Shown: positions 1 through 9,913, counted from the stretch's first letter. The stretch: 64,000 bases of DNA from Pseudomonas fluorescens (GCF_900636825.1 NZ_LR134318.1:1955501-2019500), one strand, 5' to 3'. Numbers and translations: made by a program. The notes: a model not told the origin generated them from the letters alone.

Positions 1-632
1 GTGCTGGTCGGTGCGAAACGCGGAGTGACGGCGTAATGCAGGCGGCCCTTGCCGTGCCAGCGCTCGATCAGCGTCTTGCTTTCGACGTAGCTGGATTCAG
101 CGGTGTCGGTCAGATAGTCCGGGGCGTTGCGGTCCATCATCACCTTGCCGGCGATCATGCGCAGGTCGAGCTTTTCGGCGGCTTCGAAGAACGAGTTCAC
201 CGACTGCGGGTGCACGCTGCCGAACACCAGCGCGGTGGTGGTGCCGTTGCGCAGCAATTCCTTGATGAAAATGTCCGCCACTTCATCGGCGTGGGCCTTG
301 TCGCCAAACTGGCTTTCGCACGGGAAGGTGTAGGTGTTCAGCCAGTCGAGCAACTGCTCGCCGTATGAGCCGACCATGCCGGTTTGCGGCAGGTGAATGT
401 GCGTGTCGATAAAGCCCGGGGTGATCAGGGCGTCCTGGTAGTGCTCGATTTCGATGTCCGCTGGCAGCGTCGGCAGCAAATCACTGGCGTGGCCGAGGGC
501 GCTGATCTTGCCGCCATCGACCACCAGCAGGCCGTCCTCGAAATATTCGTAGGAGGCTTCGATCCCGACTTCGGCGGGGTCGGCGATGCTGTGCAGGATG
601 GCGGCGCGGTAGGCTTTGCGAGTCAGAGGCAT
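1..632 (-). CDS. guaD: Guanine deaminase (N-terminal part, cut by window edge)
   Basis: Hydrolyses guanine to xanthine and ammonia in the cytoplasm, feeding the xanthine dehydrogenase encoded just upstream. The 210 visible residues start at ATG 632 with MPLTRKAYRAAILHS and include the amidohydrolase metal-binding motif GFIDTHIHLPQ followed by TGMVGSYGEQLLDWLNTYTF, characteristic of GuaD. The rest of the roughly 430-residue enzyme lies beyond position 1. The start is only 13 nt after the xdhC stop, so guaD is the last visible gene of the xdhABC operon. No regulatory site of its own is visible. Confidence 0.9.
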   Translation of the reverse strand, partial: MPLTRKAYRAAILHSIADPAEVGIEASYEYFEDGLLVVDGGKISALGHASDLLPTLPADIEIEHYQDALITPGFIDTHIHLPQTGMVGSYGEQLLDWLNTYTFPCESQFGDKAHADEVADIFIKELLRNGTTTALVFGSVHPQSVNSFFEAAEKLDLRMIAGKVMMDRNAPDYLTDTAESSYVESKTLIERWHGKGRLHYAVTPRFAPTS

Positions 633-645
633 GAGGGTTCTCTAA

Positions 646-1503
646 TCAGTTTGAGGCTTTGAGTTTGGCGGCCTGACTGCGCCGGGAAAGCGGCAACAGT
701 TTGGCAATCGGTTCGGCGCTGGCGGTCTGCTGGCCGAAATTGGCGTTGTAAGTAGCGATGATTTCGCCAGCGATGGAGATGGCGATTTCCACAGGCAGTT
801 TGCCTTTGACTTCGCCGATGCCCATCGGGCAGCGCATGCGTTGGACGACGCTGCTGTCGAAGCCGCGATCACGCAGCCGGTGTTCGAACTTGGCCCGTTT
901 GGTGTTCGAGCCGATCAGGCCGAAGTAGGCGAAGTCGTTGCGCTTGAGAATCGCGGCAGTGAGTTCAAGATCTAGTTGATGGTTGTGGGTCATGACGATG
1001 CAGTAGCTGCCGGCGGGCAGATCATCGATTTCATCCACAGGCTCTTCGGTGACGATTTTACGCACCCCGTGGGGGATCTGTTCGGGGAACTCGGCGTCGC
1101 GCGAATCGATCCAGCGCACCCGGCACGGCAGGCCGGCAAGCAGGGGCACCAGTGCGCGACCGACATGGCCTGCACCGAACACGGCGATTTGCGCCTGCAC
1201 CTGGCCCATGGGTTCGAACAGCAATACCGTGGCGCCGCCGCAGCACTGGCCAAGGCTGGCGCCGAGGCTGAAGCGCTCCAGATGGGTGTCCTGCTTGCCG
1301 CTGGCGAGCATCTCGCGGGCGATCTGCATGGCCTTGAATTCCAGATGCCCGCCACCGATGGTGTCGAACATCCGGTCAGCGCTGACGACCATCTTCGAGC
1401 CGGCATTGCGTGGCGTCGAGCCGAGTTCTTCGATGATCGTCACCAGCACACAGGGTTCACCCTGATTCTGCAGGTCGGCGAGGGCGTCGATCCAGTTGTA
1501 CAT
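646..1503 (-). CDS. xdhC: Xanthine dehydrogenase accessory protein XdhC
   Basis: XdhC binds molybdenum cofactor and hands the sulfurated cofactor to the XdhB subunit; it is not part of the mature enzyme. The 285-residue product has the N-terminal XdhC/CoxI region (EELGSTPRNAGSKM, then GGGHLE), a Rossmann-type VFGAGHVGRALVPLL around residue 110, and the conserved GLIGSNTKRAKF segment near residue 195. Length is normal for the family. It is separated from xdhB by about 140 nt holding a REP hairpin, but lies in the same operon orientation, with guaD directly after it. Confidence 0.93.
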   Translation of the reverse strand: MYNWIDALADLQNQGEPCVLVTIIEELGSTPRNAGSKMVVSADRMFDTIGGGHLEFKAMQIAREMLASGKQDTHLERFSLGASLGQCCGGATVLLFEPMGQVQAQIAVFGAGHVGRALVPLLAGLPCRVRWIDSRDAEFPEQIPHGVRKIVTEEPVDEIDDLPAGSYCIVMTHNHQLDLELTAAILKRNDFAYFGLIGSNTKRAKFEHRLRDRGFDSSVVQRMRCPMGIGEVKGKLPVEIAISIAGEIIATYNANFGQQTASAEPIAKLLPLSRRSQAAKLKASN

Positions 1504-1539
1504 AGTTCACCCCTACAACATCGTTGTCTGTTCGGGCCT

Positions 1540-1632
1540 CATCGCTGGCAAGCCAGCTCCCACAGGATTTGTGTTGAATCCAGATTCTGTGAGCATCACA
1601 AAACCCTGTGGGAGCTAGCCCTGCTAGCGAAT
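1540..1632. repeat. REP doublet between xdhB and xdhC
   Basis: Two inverted copies of a short GC-rich element (atcgctggcaagccagctcc, and its complement gggagctagccctgctagcg) face each other across about 45 nt. This is a Pseudomonas REP type that differs from the gtaggagctgccgaaggctg class common elsewhere in the window. It sits inside the xdh operon and could form an mRNA hairpin. Confidence 0.7.
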
Positions 1633-1647
1633 GGCCGCGCCTCGGTC

Positions 1648-4047
1648 CTAGAGCGGAGCCAACTCGGTTTCAGCCGCAACCGTTTTCACAGTCTTGAGCT
1701 GACGCATCTGCTCACAGCCCCACAACACCCGCTCCGGTGTCGCTGGCGCATCGATCTGCGGCTGATGGCGATAATCACCGAGGCTCGCCACCGCATCCTT
1801 GATCGCACACCACGCGGCAATCCCGAGCATGAACGGCGGTTCACCGACAGCCTTGGAGTGGAACACCGTGTCTTCCGGGTTCTTGCGGTTTTCCACCAGT
1901 TTCACCCGCAGATCCAGCGGCATGTCCGCCACTGCCGGGATCTTGTAGCTGGCCGGGCCGTTGGTCATCAGTTTGCCTTTGTTGTTCCAGACCAGCTCTT
2001 CCATGGTCAGCCAGCCCATGCCCTGGACGAAACCGCCTTCAACCTGACCAATGTCGATCGACGGGTTCAACGAGGCGCCGACGTCGTGCAGGATGTCGGT
2101 ACGCAGCATTTTGTATTCGCCGGTCAGGGTGTCGACGATCACTTCGCAGCAGGCTGCGCCGAAGGCGAAGTAGTAGAACGGCCGGCCCCGCGCCTGGCTG
2201 CGGTCGTAGTAGATTTTCGGAGTCTTGTAGAACCCGGTGCTCGACAGCGAGACCTGGTTGAAATACGCCTGCTGGATCAGCGCTTCAAAGGTCAGGATCT
2301 GCTCGCGTACACGCACGTGGCCATTGCGGAACTCGACGTCTTCTTCACTGACCTTGTAGTGCCGCGCTGCGAATTCGACCAGACGCTGCTTGATGGTTTG
2401 CGCGGCGTTCTGCGCGGCTTTGCCGTTCAGGTCGGCGCCGCTGGAGGCAGCGGTCGGCGAAGTGTTCGGCACCTTGTCGGTGTTGGTCGCAGTGATCTGC
2501 ACTCGGTCGATTTCGACCTGGAACACTTCCGCCACGACCTGCGCGACTTTGGTGTTCAGGCCCTGACCCATTTCCGTGCCGCCGTGGTTCAGGTGGATGC
2601 TGCCGTCGGTATAGATGTGGATCAGCGCACCGGCCTGATTGAGGAAGCTGGCGGTGAAGGAGATGCCGAATTTGACCGGGGTCAGCGCGAGGCCTTTTTT
2701 CAGGATCGGGCTGTTGGCGTTGTAGCGGCGGATCGCTTCGCGGCGCTCGGCGTACTGGCTGCTTTCTTCCAGTTCGGCGGTCATTTCTTCGAGCATGTTG
2801 TGCTCGACGGTCTGGTAGTAATGGGTGACATTGCGCTCGGTCTTGCCGTAATAATTGGCTTTGCGCACGGCGAGTGGATCAAGGTTGAGGTGACGGGCAA
2901 TCGCGTCCATCACTTCTTCGATCGCGACCATGCCCTGTGGGCCACCGAAACCGCGATAAGCAGTGTTCGACGCGGTGTTGGTCTTGCAGCGATGACCATG
3001 AATGGTTGCATCGCCCAGATAATACGAGTTGTCCGAGTGGAACATCGCCCGGTCGACGATCGACGCGGACAGGTCCGGCGAGCAGCCGCAGTTGCCAGCC
3101 AGGTCCATGTTTATCCCGTGCAGGCGCCCGGTGCTGTCGAAGCCGACGTCGTACTCGACGTAGAACGGATGCCGCTTGCCGGTCATCAGCATGTCTTCGA
3201 CGCGCGGCAGGCGCATCTTGGTCGGCTGGCCAGTGAGGTGCGCAACTACCGCGCACAGGCATGCCGGGCTCGCGGCCTGGGTTTCCTTGCCACCGAAACC
3301 CCCGCCCATGCGGCGCATGTCGACGACGATCTTGTTCATCGACACGTCGAGCACTTCGGCGACCAGTTTCTGCACTTCGGTCGGGTTCTGCGTCGAGCAG
3401 TAGACGATCATGCCGCCATCTTCGGTGGGCATCACCGAGGAGATTTGCGTCTCCAGATAGAAGTGTTCCTGACCGCCGATGTGCAGCGTGCCCTGAATGC
3501 GGTGTTCGGCCGTTGCCAGCGCCGAAACCGAGTCGCCGCGCTGGTGGGTGTGGCTGTCGAGCACGAAGTGGCGTTTGCGCAGCGCTTCGACGACGTCCAG
3601 CACCGGCTCAAGGTCTTCGTATTCAATAATCGCCGCCATCGCTGCTTTGCGTGCGGTTTCCAGATCTTTCGCAGCGACCGCCAGCACCGGTTGGCCAACG
3701 AACTGCACATCATCGATGGCCAACAGCGGATCGCCCGGCATCAAAGGGCCGATGTCTTTCAGGCCCGGCACGTCCTCGTGAGTGATGACGATGCGCACGC
3801 CTTCGAAGGCGTAGCACGGCTGGGTGTCGATGCTGAGGATTTTCGCGTGGGCGCGATCCGACAGGCGTGCATACAAGTGCAACTGGTTGGGGAATTCCAG
3901 GCGATCATCGATGTACTGCGCTTCACCGGACACATGCTTGGCGGCGCTGTCGTGCTTGACGCTGCGGCCGACACCGGTGGTCAGGTCTTTGGCGAACAGT
4001 TCAGCCAATTCAGCCTGAGTTTTCTCTACGCCGTGATGGTTAGACAT
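1648..4047 (-). CDS. xdhB: Xanthine dehydrogenase molybdopterin-binding subunit
   Basis: Large catalytic subunit (799 residues) that binds the molybdenum cofactor and oxidises hypoxanthine to xanthine and xanthine to urate. Visible family motifs include MGGGFGGKETQAA near residue 250, AYRGFGGPQGM, GTEMGQGLNTKVAQ and the late VGEPPFMLG containing the presumed catalytic glutamate of the family. Length fits the two-subunit bacterial XdhA/XdhB form. The ATG overlaps the last 8 nt of xdhA, indicating translational coupling. Confidence 0.96.
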   Translation of the reverse strand: MSNHHGVEKTQAELAELFAKDLTTGVGRSVKHDSAAKHVSGEAQYIDDRLEFPNQLHLYARLSDRAHAKILSIDTQPCYAFEGVRIVITHEDVPGLKDIGPLMPGDPLLAIDDVQFVGQPVLAVAAKDLETARKAAMAAIIEYEDLEPVLDVVEALRKRHFVLDSHTHQRGDSVSALATAEHRIQGTLHIGGQEHFYLETQISSVMPTEDGGMIVYCSTQNPTEVQKLVAEVLDVSMNKIVVDMRRMGGGFGGKETQAASPACLCAVVAHLTGQPTKMRLPRVEDMLMTGKRHPFYVEYDVGFDSTGRLHGINMDLAGNCGCSPDLSASIVDRAMFHSDNSYYLGDATIHGHRCKTNTASNTAYRGFGGPQGMVAIEEVMDAIARHLNLDPLAVRKANYYGKTERNVTHYYQTVEHNMLEEMTAELEESSQYAERREAIRRYNANSPILKKGLALTPVKFGISFTASFLNQAGALIHIYTDGSIHLNHGGTEMGQGLNTKVAQVVAEVFQVEIDRVQITATNTDKVPNTSPTAASSGADLNGKAAQNAAQTIKQRLVEFAARHYKVSEEDVEFRNGHVRVREQILTFEALIQQAYFNQVSLSSTGFYKTPKIYYDRSQARGRPFYYFAFGAACCEVIVDTLTGEYKMLRTDILHDVGASLNPSIDIGQVEGGFVQGMGWLTMEELVWNNKGKLMTNGPASYKIPAVADMPLDLRVKLVENRKNPEDTVFHSKAVGEPPFMLGIAAWCAIKDAVASLGDYRHQPQIDAPATPERVLWGCEQMRQLKTVKTVAAETELAPL

Positions 4048-5494
4048 AAGCGGTCACCCGAGTCTCGATGTGCGGTGTTTGCAGTTCGATGAAGTATTTG
4101 CGCAGCAGGTTCTGCGCGCTGAGCAGGCGATATTCCTTGCTGGCGCGGAAGTCCGAGAGCGGCGTGAAATCTTCGGCCAGTGCGGCGCAGGCGCGTTCTA
4201 TTACCGCGTTGTTGAACGGTTGACCGATCAGCACGGCTTCACAATTCGCCGCACGTTTCGGAATCGCCGCCATGCCGCCGAAGGCCACGCGTGCGTCACT
4301 GATCACGCCGTTTTCCATGCGCAGGTTGAACGCGGCGCAGACGGCGGAGATATCGTCGTCCAGCCGCTTCGACACTTTATAAGCGCGGAACAGGTGCTCG
4401 GCGCTCGCGCGTGGGACGATGATCTTTTCGATGAACTCGCTTTCCTGCCGCGCGGTGACGCGGTAGTCGATGAAGTAATCTTCCAGGTTCAGCGTGCGAC
4501 GGGTTTCGCCTTTGCACAGCACGATCTGCGCGCCGAGGGCGATCAGCAGCGGTGGCGAATCGCCGATTGGCGAGGCGTTGCCGATGTTGCCGCCGAGGGT
4601 GCCCTGGTTGCGGATTTGCAGGGATGCGAAGCGGTGCAGCAATTCGCCGAAATCCGGGTACTCGGCATTCAACGCTTCGTAGCAGTCGGAGAGGGCGGTG
4701 GCGGCGCCGATTTCGATGCGGTCCTCGAAACTTTCGATGCGCTTCATTTCGGCGACGTTGCCAACGTAGATCATCACCGGCAGGGTGCGGTGGAACTGAG
4801 TGACTTCCAGTGCCAGATCGGTGCCGCCGGCGAGCAGCCGCGCTTGTGGATAGGCGTCGTAGAGGTCGGCCAGATCGGCCACGGTCAGCGGCACCAGGCA
4901 GCGCTTGTCGCCGCTGTTGAGTTCACCGATATCGGTCGGCGCGATGGCTTTGAGACGGGCAATGGTTTCTGCTTCGCGGGCATCGAACTGATCCGCCTGT
5001 TTGCCGCAGCAGGATTGTTCGGCAGCGGCGAGAATCGGCCGATAGCCGGTGCAGCGGCATAAGTTGCCGGCCAGCGCTTCGTGGGCCTTGGCCTGATCCG
5101 GCGCGTCACTGTTCTTTTGCAGAGCGAACAGCGACATGACGAAACCGGGGGTGCAAAAACCGCACTGCGAGCCGTGGCACTCGACCATGGCTTTCTGCAC
5201 GCTGTGCAGTTCGCCTTTGTGCTTGAGGTCTTCGACGCTGATCAGTTGTTTGCCGTGCAATGACGACACGAAGGTCAGGCATGAATTGAGGCTGCGATAG
5301 CGAATGTGTTCGCGGCCAGCGTCATCCGTCTGCAACTCGCCGACCACCACGGTGCAGGCGCCGCAGTCGCCACTGGCGCAACCTTCTTTGGTGCCGGACT
5401 TGCCTACGTGTTCACGCAGATAATTGAGCACAGTCAGATTCGGGTCCAGGGCGTGCTCGCTACGGAGTTCCTGGTTAAGTAAAAACTGGATCAC
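4040..5494 (-). CDS. xdhA: Xanthine dehydrogenase small subunit (2Fe-2S and FAD)
   Basis: Electron-transfer subunit of xanthine dehydrogenase, 484 residues. The N-terminal ferredoxin-like domain carries C39, C44 and C47 (CASGDCGAC). It is followed by the second 2Fe-2S domain with CGFCTPGF and CRCTGYRP, then a CO-dehydrogenase-type FAD domain with LLAGGTDLALEV and GGNIGNASPIGDSPP. It is the first gene of the leftward operon xdhA-xdhB-xdhC-guaD and is divergent from a GntR regulator; two dyad sites lie in the shared intergenic region. Confidence 0.96.
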   Translation of the reverse strand: MIQFLLNQELRSEHALDPNLTVLNYLREHVGKSGTKEGCASGDCGACTVVVGELQTDDAGREHIRYRSLNSCLTFVSSLHGKQLISVEDLKHKGELHSVQKAMVECHGSQCGFCTPGFVMSLFALQKNSDAPDQAKAHEALAGNLCRCTGYRPILAAAEQSCCGKQADQFDAREAETIARLKAIAPTDIGELNSGDKRCLVPLTVADLADLYDAYPQARLLAGGTDLALEVTQFHRTLPVMIYVGNVAEMKRIESFEDRIEIGAATALSDCYEALNAEYPDFGELLHRFASLQIRNQGTLGGNIGNASPIGDSPPLLIALGAQIVLCKGETRRTLNLEDYFIDYRVTARQESEFIEKIIVPRASAEHLFRAYKVSKRLDDDISAVCAAFNLRMENGVISDARVAFGGMAAIPKRAANCEAVLIGQPFNNAVIERACAALAEDFTPLSDFRASKEYRLLSAQNLLRKYFIELQTPHIETRVTAYV

Positions 5495-5552
5495 GGAAGG
5501 CCTCGCAGACTCATTATTGTTGTTAACCGACGTGAACCGAATTTAGCAGGTC

Positions 5553-5589
5553 TGACTTTTCGGTCAATGGTTTTCTGACTTAAAGGTCA
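5553..5589. promoter_or_regulatory. Two tandem TGAC-N6-GTCA dyads in the xdhA/gntR intergenic region
   Basis: TGACTTTTCGGTCA (5553-5566) and TGACTTAAAGGTCA (5576-5589) are two nearly identical 14-bp dyads with centres 23 bp apart. They lie about 60-95 nt upstream of xdhA and about 175 nt upstream of the divergent GntR gene. The repetition and symmetry are directly visible; that they bind the GntR-family protein, or any regulator of purine catabolism, is inference. Confidence 0.5.
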
Positions 5590-5762
5590 GGAAAATCCGC
5601 TTCGTCGATCAACAGCGTGTCTATTCAGTATTGACCTTCATCGGTCACTGCGCTTTTTTGCGGGATTCGTGCCAAAAACCGCTGAGTGGGCACTCCGCCA
5701 TGACCGTGCATTTGCGCTACACTGCGCCGCTTGTGCAGATCGATAGAGTTTGAAGGACAACC

Positions 5763-6422
5763 ATGACGTTCAAGGCGCCGGACAGCCTCGCCGAGCAAAT
5801 TGCTCACCACCTCGCCGAACGCATCATTCGTGGCGAAATGAAGCCGGGAGAGCGCATCCAGGAACAGAAGGTCACGCTGGCGCTGAACGTCAGTCGCGGT
5901 TCGGTCCGCGAAGCCTTGCTGATTCTCGAGCGCCGTCACCTGATCGCGATCCTGCCGCGTCGTGGCGCCCACGTTACCGAGCTGACGCCGCACAAGGTGC
6001 AGAGCCTCTGCACGCTGATGAGCGAGCTGTATATCCTGCTCGGCAACTCGGTGGCCAACGGCTGGCAAGTGCAGTCGGACATGGCGCCTTTCGTGCAGAT
6101 CCAGCAGCGCCTGACCTCCAGTTACGAGCGCGGCGATATCCGTAGCTTCGTCGATGACAGCTTCGCGGTAATGCGCGCCGCTTATCCGTTCGCCAACAAC
6201 CCGTATCTGCAAGAAACTGTCGAGAACCTGCAACCGGCCATGAGCCGCGCGTACTTTCTGGCTCTCGAACAGCGCAAGGCGGAAATGAGCGAGTTCCTCG
6301 ACCTGTTCGAACGCCTGTTGGCCGCCGTGCTCGCCCGTGACTTGCCGCAGATCCGCATTGTGCTCACGGCGTACGCCCAGCGCAGCTGCGATCTGGTGGT
6401 GTCTGCCCTGACGGTCGCCTAA
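5763..6422 (+). CDS. GntR-family (FadR/FCD subfamily) transcriptional regulator
   Basis: DNA-binding regulator of 219 residues. The N-terminal winged-helix GntR domain is clear (AEQIAHHLAERIIRGEMKPGERIQ and SRGSVREALLILERRHLI, residues about 8-65), and the helical C-terminal part fits the FCD ligand-binding domain. The start is supported by a GAAGGAC ribosome site just upstream of ATG. It is divergent from xdhABC-guaD, so control of purine catabolism is a reasonable inference. Its stop is 2 nt before the smc start codon, so smc may be partly co-transcribed. Confidence 0.9.
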   Translation: MTFKAPDSLAEQIAHHLAERIIRGEMKPGERIQEQKVTLALNVSRGSVREALLILERRHLIAILPRRGAHVTELTPHKVQSLCTLMSELYILLGNSVANGWQVQSDMAPFVQIQQRLTSSYERGDIRSFVDDSFAVMRAAYPFANNPYLQETVENLQPAMSRAYFLALEQRKAEMSEFLDLFERLLAAVLARDLPQIRIVLTAYAQRSCDLVVSALTVA

Positions 6423-6424
6423 AC

Positions 6425-9400
6425 GTGCGGCTCAAGTGCATCAAACTGGCGGGATTCAAATCCTTCGTCGATCCGACCACGGTGAACTTCCCCAGTAACA
6501 TGGCGGCGGTCGTCGGGCCGAACGGTTGCGGCAAGTCAAACATCATCGACGCCGTGCGCTGGGTGATGGGCGAAAGTTCGGCGAAAAACCTGCGCGGCGA
6601 GTCGATGACCGACGTCATCTTCAACGGCTCGACCAGCCGCAAACCGGTAAGTCAGGCGAGTATCGAGCTGGTCTTCGACAACTCCGATGGCACGCTGCTC
6701 GGCGAATACGCGGCCTACGCGGAAATTTCGATTCGCCGCAAAGTCACCCGCGACAGCCAGACTACTTATTACCTCAACGGCACCAAGTGCCGGCGGCGCG
6801 ACATCACCGATATCTTTCTCGGCACCGGCCTCGGCCCGCGCAGCTACTCGATCATCGAGCAGGGGATGATCTCCAAGCTGATCGAATCCAAGCCGGAAGA
6901 CTTGCGTAACTTCATCGAAGAAGCCGCCGGCATCTCCAAATATAAAGAGCGCCGACGCGAGACCGAAAACCGCATCCGCCGCACCCACGAAAACCTCGCG
7001 CGCCTGACCGACCTGCGCGATGAGCTGGAGCGTCAACTCGAGCGTCTGCATCGCCAGGCCGAGGCCGCCAAGAAGTATCAGGAACTCAAGGCCGAGGAGC
7101 GTCAGCTCAAGGCGCAACTGTCGGCCCTGCGCTGGCAGGACCTCAACGAGCAGGTCGGCCAGCGCGAGTCGATCATCGGCAATCAGGAAATCAGCTTCGA
7201 GGCGTTGGTCGCCGAACAGCGTAACGCTGACGCGGCCATCGAACGCTTGCGTGACGGTCATCACGACCTGTCCGAGCGCTTCAATCTGGTGCAGGGGCGC
7301 TTCTATTCGGTCGGCGGCGACATCGCCCGGGTCGAGCAGAGCATCCAGCACGGCCAGCAACGTCTGCGCCAGTTGCAGGACGATCTGAAAGAAGCCGAGC
7401 GCGCGCGCCTGGAAACCGAGTCGCATCTGGGCCACGACCGCACGCTGCTGCTGACCCTCGGCGAAGAGCTGGACATGCTCACCCCCGAGCAGGAAATCAC
7501 CAGCGCCGCTGCCGAAGAAGCCGCTGCGGCCCTCGAAGAAGCCGAAACCACCATGCACGGCTGGCAGGAGCAGTGGGACACCTTCAACCTGACGGCTGCC
7601 GAACCGCGCCGTCAGGCCGAAGTGCAACAGTCGCGCATCCAGCAACTGGAAAGCAGCATGGAGCGTCTGGCCGATCGGCAGAAGCGCCTCGCTGAAGAGC
7701 GCGCGTTGCTCTCTGCCGACCCGGAAGACGCGGCGATCATGGCGCTCAACGAGCAGCTCGCCGAGTCTGAAGCGACCCTCGAAGATTTGCAGACCAGCGA
7801 AGAAGCGCAGGTCGAAAAACTTGAACAACTGCGGCAAGAGTTGCAGCAAGCGTTGACCGCGCAGCAACAGGCGCAGGGCGATCTGCAGCGTCTCAACGGT
7901 CGCCTGGCGTCGCTGGAGGCCTTGCAGCAGGCGGCGCTCGATCCGGGCACCGGCACCGCTGAATGGTTGAAGCAACACAATCTTGCCGAGCGTCCGCGTC
8001 TGGCCGAAGGCTTGAAGGTCGAGGCCGGTTGGGAACTGGCGGTGGAAACCGTGCTCGGCGCCGATCTGCAAGCGGTGCTGGTCGACGATTTCAGCGGCTT
8101 TGATCTGTCCGGTTTCACCCAAGGCGATCTGCGCCTGCTCAGCCCGGCCAGCGATGGCGTGCGGGTGGCGGGCAGTCTGCTGGATAAAGTCGAGGCGCAG
8201 ATTGATCTGTCGCCATGGCTTGGCCAGGTCAAACCGGTGGACAGCCTTGAGCAGGCGTTGGCGTTGCGCAGTCAATTGAGCAACGGCCAAAGCCTGATCA
8301 GCCGCGACGGCTATTGGGTTGGCCGACACTTTTTGCGCGTGCGCCGTGCCAGCGAAGCGGAAAGCGGCATGCTTGCCCGCGGACAGGAAATCGAAGACCT
8401 GCAGCTTGAGCGCGAGGAGCGCGAAGCCACGGTCGAGGCCATGGAAACCCGCCTGCAAACCCTGCGCGCGCAACAGCGACAGCAGGAAAACGGTCGCGAA
8501 CATCTGCGCCGTTTGCTGCAGGATGAAGCGCGTCAGCAAGGCGAATTGAAAGCGCAGTTGTCCGCCGGCAAAGCGAAGGCTGAACAGCTGACCTTGCGGC
8601 GTACCCGTCTCGACGAAGAACTGATCGAGCTCGGTGAGCAGCGCGAACTCGAGCACGAGCAGGTCGGCGAAGCGCGCATGCAGTTGCAGGAAGCGCTGGA
8701 TGCCATGGCGCTGGACACCGAGCAGCGCGAGTTGCTGTTGGCCCAGCGCGACAGCCTGCGCGAGCGCCTCGACCGCGTGCGTCAGGAAGCGCGGCAGCAC
8801 AAGGATCACGCGCACCAATTGGCCGTACGCCTTGGCTCGTTGCGTGCGCAGCACGATTCCACGCGTCAGGCTCTCGAACGTCTGGAAATGCAGGCCGAGC
8901 GCCTGACGGAAAAGCGCGAACAGTTGAGTCTGAATCTGGAGGAGGGCGAGGCACCGCTGGAAGAGCTGCGCCTGAAACTCGAAGAGCTGCTCGACAAGCG
9001 CATGACCGTCGATGAAGAACTGAAGACCGCGCAGATCGCTCTGGAAGATGCTGATCGCGAACTGCGCGACGCAGAAAAGCGCCGGACCCAGGCCGAGCAG
9101 CAATCGCAGTTGATTCGCGGCCAACTCGAACAGCAGCGCATGGAATGGCAGGCGCTGACGGTGCGGCGCAAGGCGTTGCAGGATCAATTGCTCGAAGACG
9201 GCTACGATCTCAACGGTGTGCTTGCGACACTGACTGCACAAGCCAGTGAACGCGAAGCCGAAGAAGAACTCGAACGCATCAACGCGCGGATTCAGCGCCT
9301 GGGTGCGATCAACCTCGCGGCCATCGACGAATACACGCAACAATCGGAGCGTAAACGTTATCTGGATGCGCAGGACGCCGATCTGGTCGAAGCGCTGGAG

Positions 9401-9913
9401 ACGCTGGAAAACGTTATTCGCAAGATCGACAAGGAGACGCGTAACCGCTTCAAGGATACCTTCGATCAGATCAATGGCGGTTTACAGGCGCTTTTTCCAA
9501 AAGTTTTCGGTGGTGGACGGGCGTATTTGGAACTGACGGGCGAAGATCTACTCGATACAGGGGTGACGATCATGGCGCAGCCGCCAGGGAAGAAGAACAG
9601 CACTATCCATTTGCTCTCCGGCGGGGAAAAAGCCCTGACCGCGCTGGCACTGGTTTTTGCCATCTTCAAGTTGAACCCGGCGCCGTTCTGCATGCTCGAT
9701 GAGGTTGACGCGCCACTGGATGACGCTAACGTTGGACGCTACGCACGCTTGGTCAAAGAGATGTCGCAGACCGTGCAGTTCATCTATATCACCCACAACA
9801 AGATCGCCATGGAAATGGCCGAGCAATTGATGGGCGTGACGATGCATGAACCGGGTTGTTCGCGGCTGGTGGCCGTGGATGTCGAGGAGGCGATGGCGAT
9901 GGTGGACGCCTAG
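6425..9913 (+). CDS. smc: Chromosome segregation protein SMC
   Basis: Condensin ATPase of 1162 residues, full length for SMC, acting on the nucleoid in chromosome compaction and segregation. The Walker A motif GPNGCGKSN is at residues 31-39. Long coiled coils (about 170-490 and 690-1000) flank a hinge near 500-680. The ABC signature LLSGGEKALTALAL is near 1063 and Walker B FCMLDEVDAPLDDAN near 1088. A GTG start 2 nt after the regulator gene gives the expected MRLKCIKLAGFKSF N-terminus. The very long antisense reading frame here is a codon-bias shadow. Confidence 0.97.
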   Translation: MRLKCIKLAGFKSFVDPTTVNFPSNMAAVVGPNGCGKSNIIDAVRWVMGESSAKNLRGESMTDVIFNGSTSRKPVSQASIELVFDNSDGTLLGEYAAYAEISIRRKVTRDSQTTYYLNGTKCRRRDITDIFLGTGLGPRSYSIIEQGMISKLIESKPEDLRNFIEEAAGISKYKERRRETENRIRRTHENLARLTDLRDELERQLERLHRQAEAAKKYQELKAEERQLKAQLSALRWQDLNEQVGQRESIIGNQEISFEALVAEQRNADAAIERLRDGHHDLSERFNLVQGRFYSVGGDIARVEQSIQHGQQRLRQLQDDLKEAERARLETESHLGHDRTLLLTLGEELDMLTPEQEITSAAAEEAAAALEEAETTMHGWQEQWDTFNLTAAEPRRQAEVQQSRIQQLESSMERLADRQKRLAEERALLSADPEDAAIMALNEQLAESEATLEDLQTSEEAQVEKLEQLRQELQQALTAQQQAQGDLQRLNGRLASLEALQQAALDPGTGTAEWLKQHNLAERPRLAEGLKVEAGWELAVETVLGADLQAVLVDDFSGFDLSGFTQGDLRLLSPASDGVRVAGSLLDKVEAQIDLSPWLGQVKPVDSLEQALALRSQLSNGQSLISRDGYWVGRHFLRVRRASEAESGMLARGQEIEDLQLEREEREATVEAMETRLQTLRAQQRQQENGREHLRRLLQDEARQQGELKAQLSAGKAKAEQLTLRRTRLDEELIELGEQRELEHEQVGEARMQLQEALDAMALDTEQRELLLAQRDSLRERLDRVRQEARQHKDHAHQLAVRLGSLRAQHDSTRQALERLEMQAERLTEKREQLSLNLEEGEAPLEELRLKLEELLDKRMTVDEELKTAQIALEDADRELRDAEKRRTQAEQQSQLIRGQLEQQRMEWQALTVRRKALQDQLLEDGYDLNGVLATLTAQASEREAEEELERINARIQRLGAINLAAIDEYTQQSERKRYLDAQDADLVEALETLENVIRKIDKETRNRFKDTFDQINGGLQALFPKVFGGGRAYLELTGEDLLDTGVTIMAQPPGKKNSTIHLLSGGEKALTALALVFAIFKLNPAPFCMLDEVDAPLDDANVGRYARLVKEMSQTVQFIYITHNKIAMEMAEQLMGVTMHEPGCSRLVAVDVEEAMAMVDA

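Noticed and set aside
976..4092. Very long plus-strand open frame (1038 codons) opposite xdhB/xdhC
   Set aside because: It is antisense to genes with full motif support; high-GC codon bias keeps the opposite frame open and the translation has no family features.
6536..9343. 935-codon minus-strand frame opposite smc
   Set aside because: Shadow of the smc coiled-coil codons (Gln/Leu-rich translation); no ribosome site or recognisable domain.
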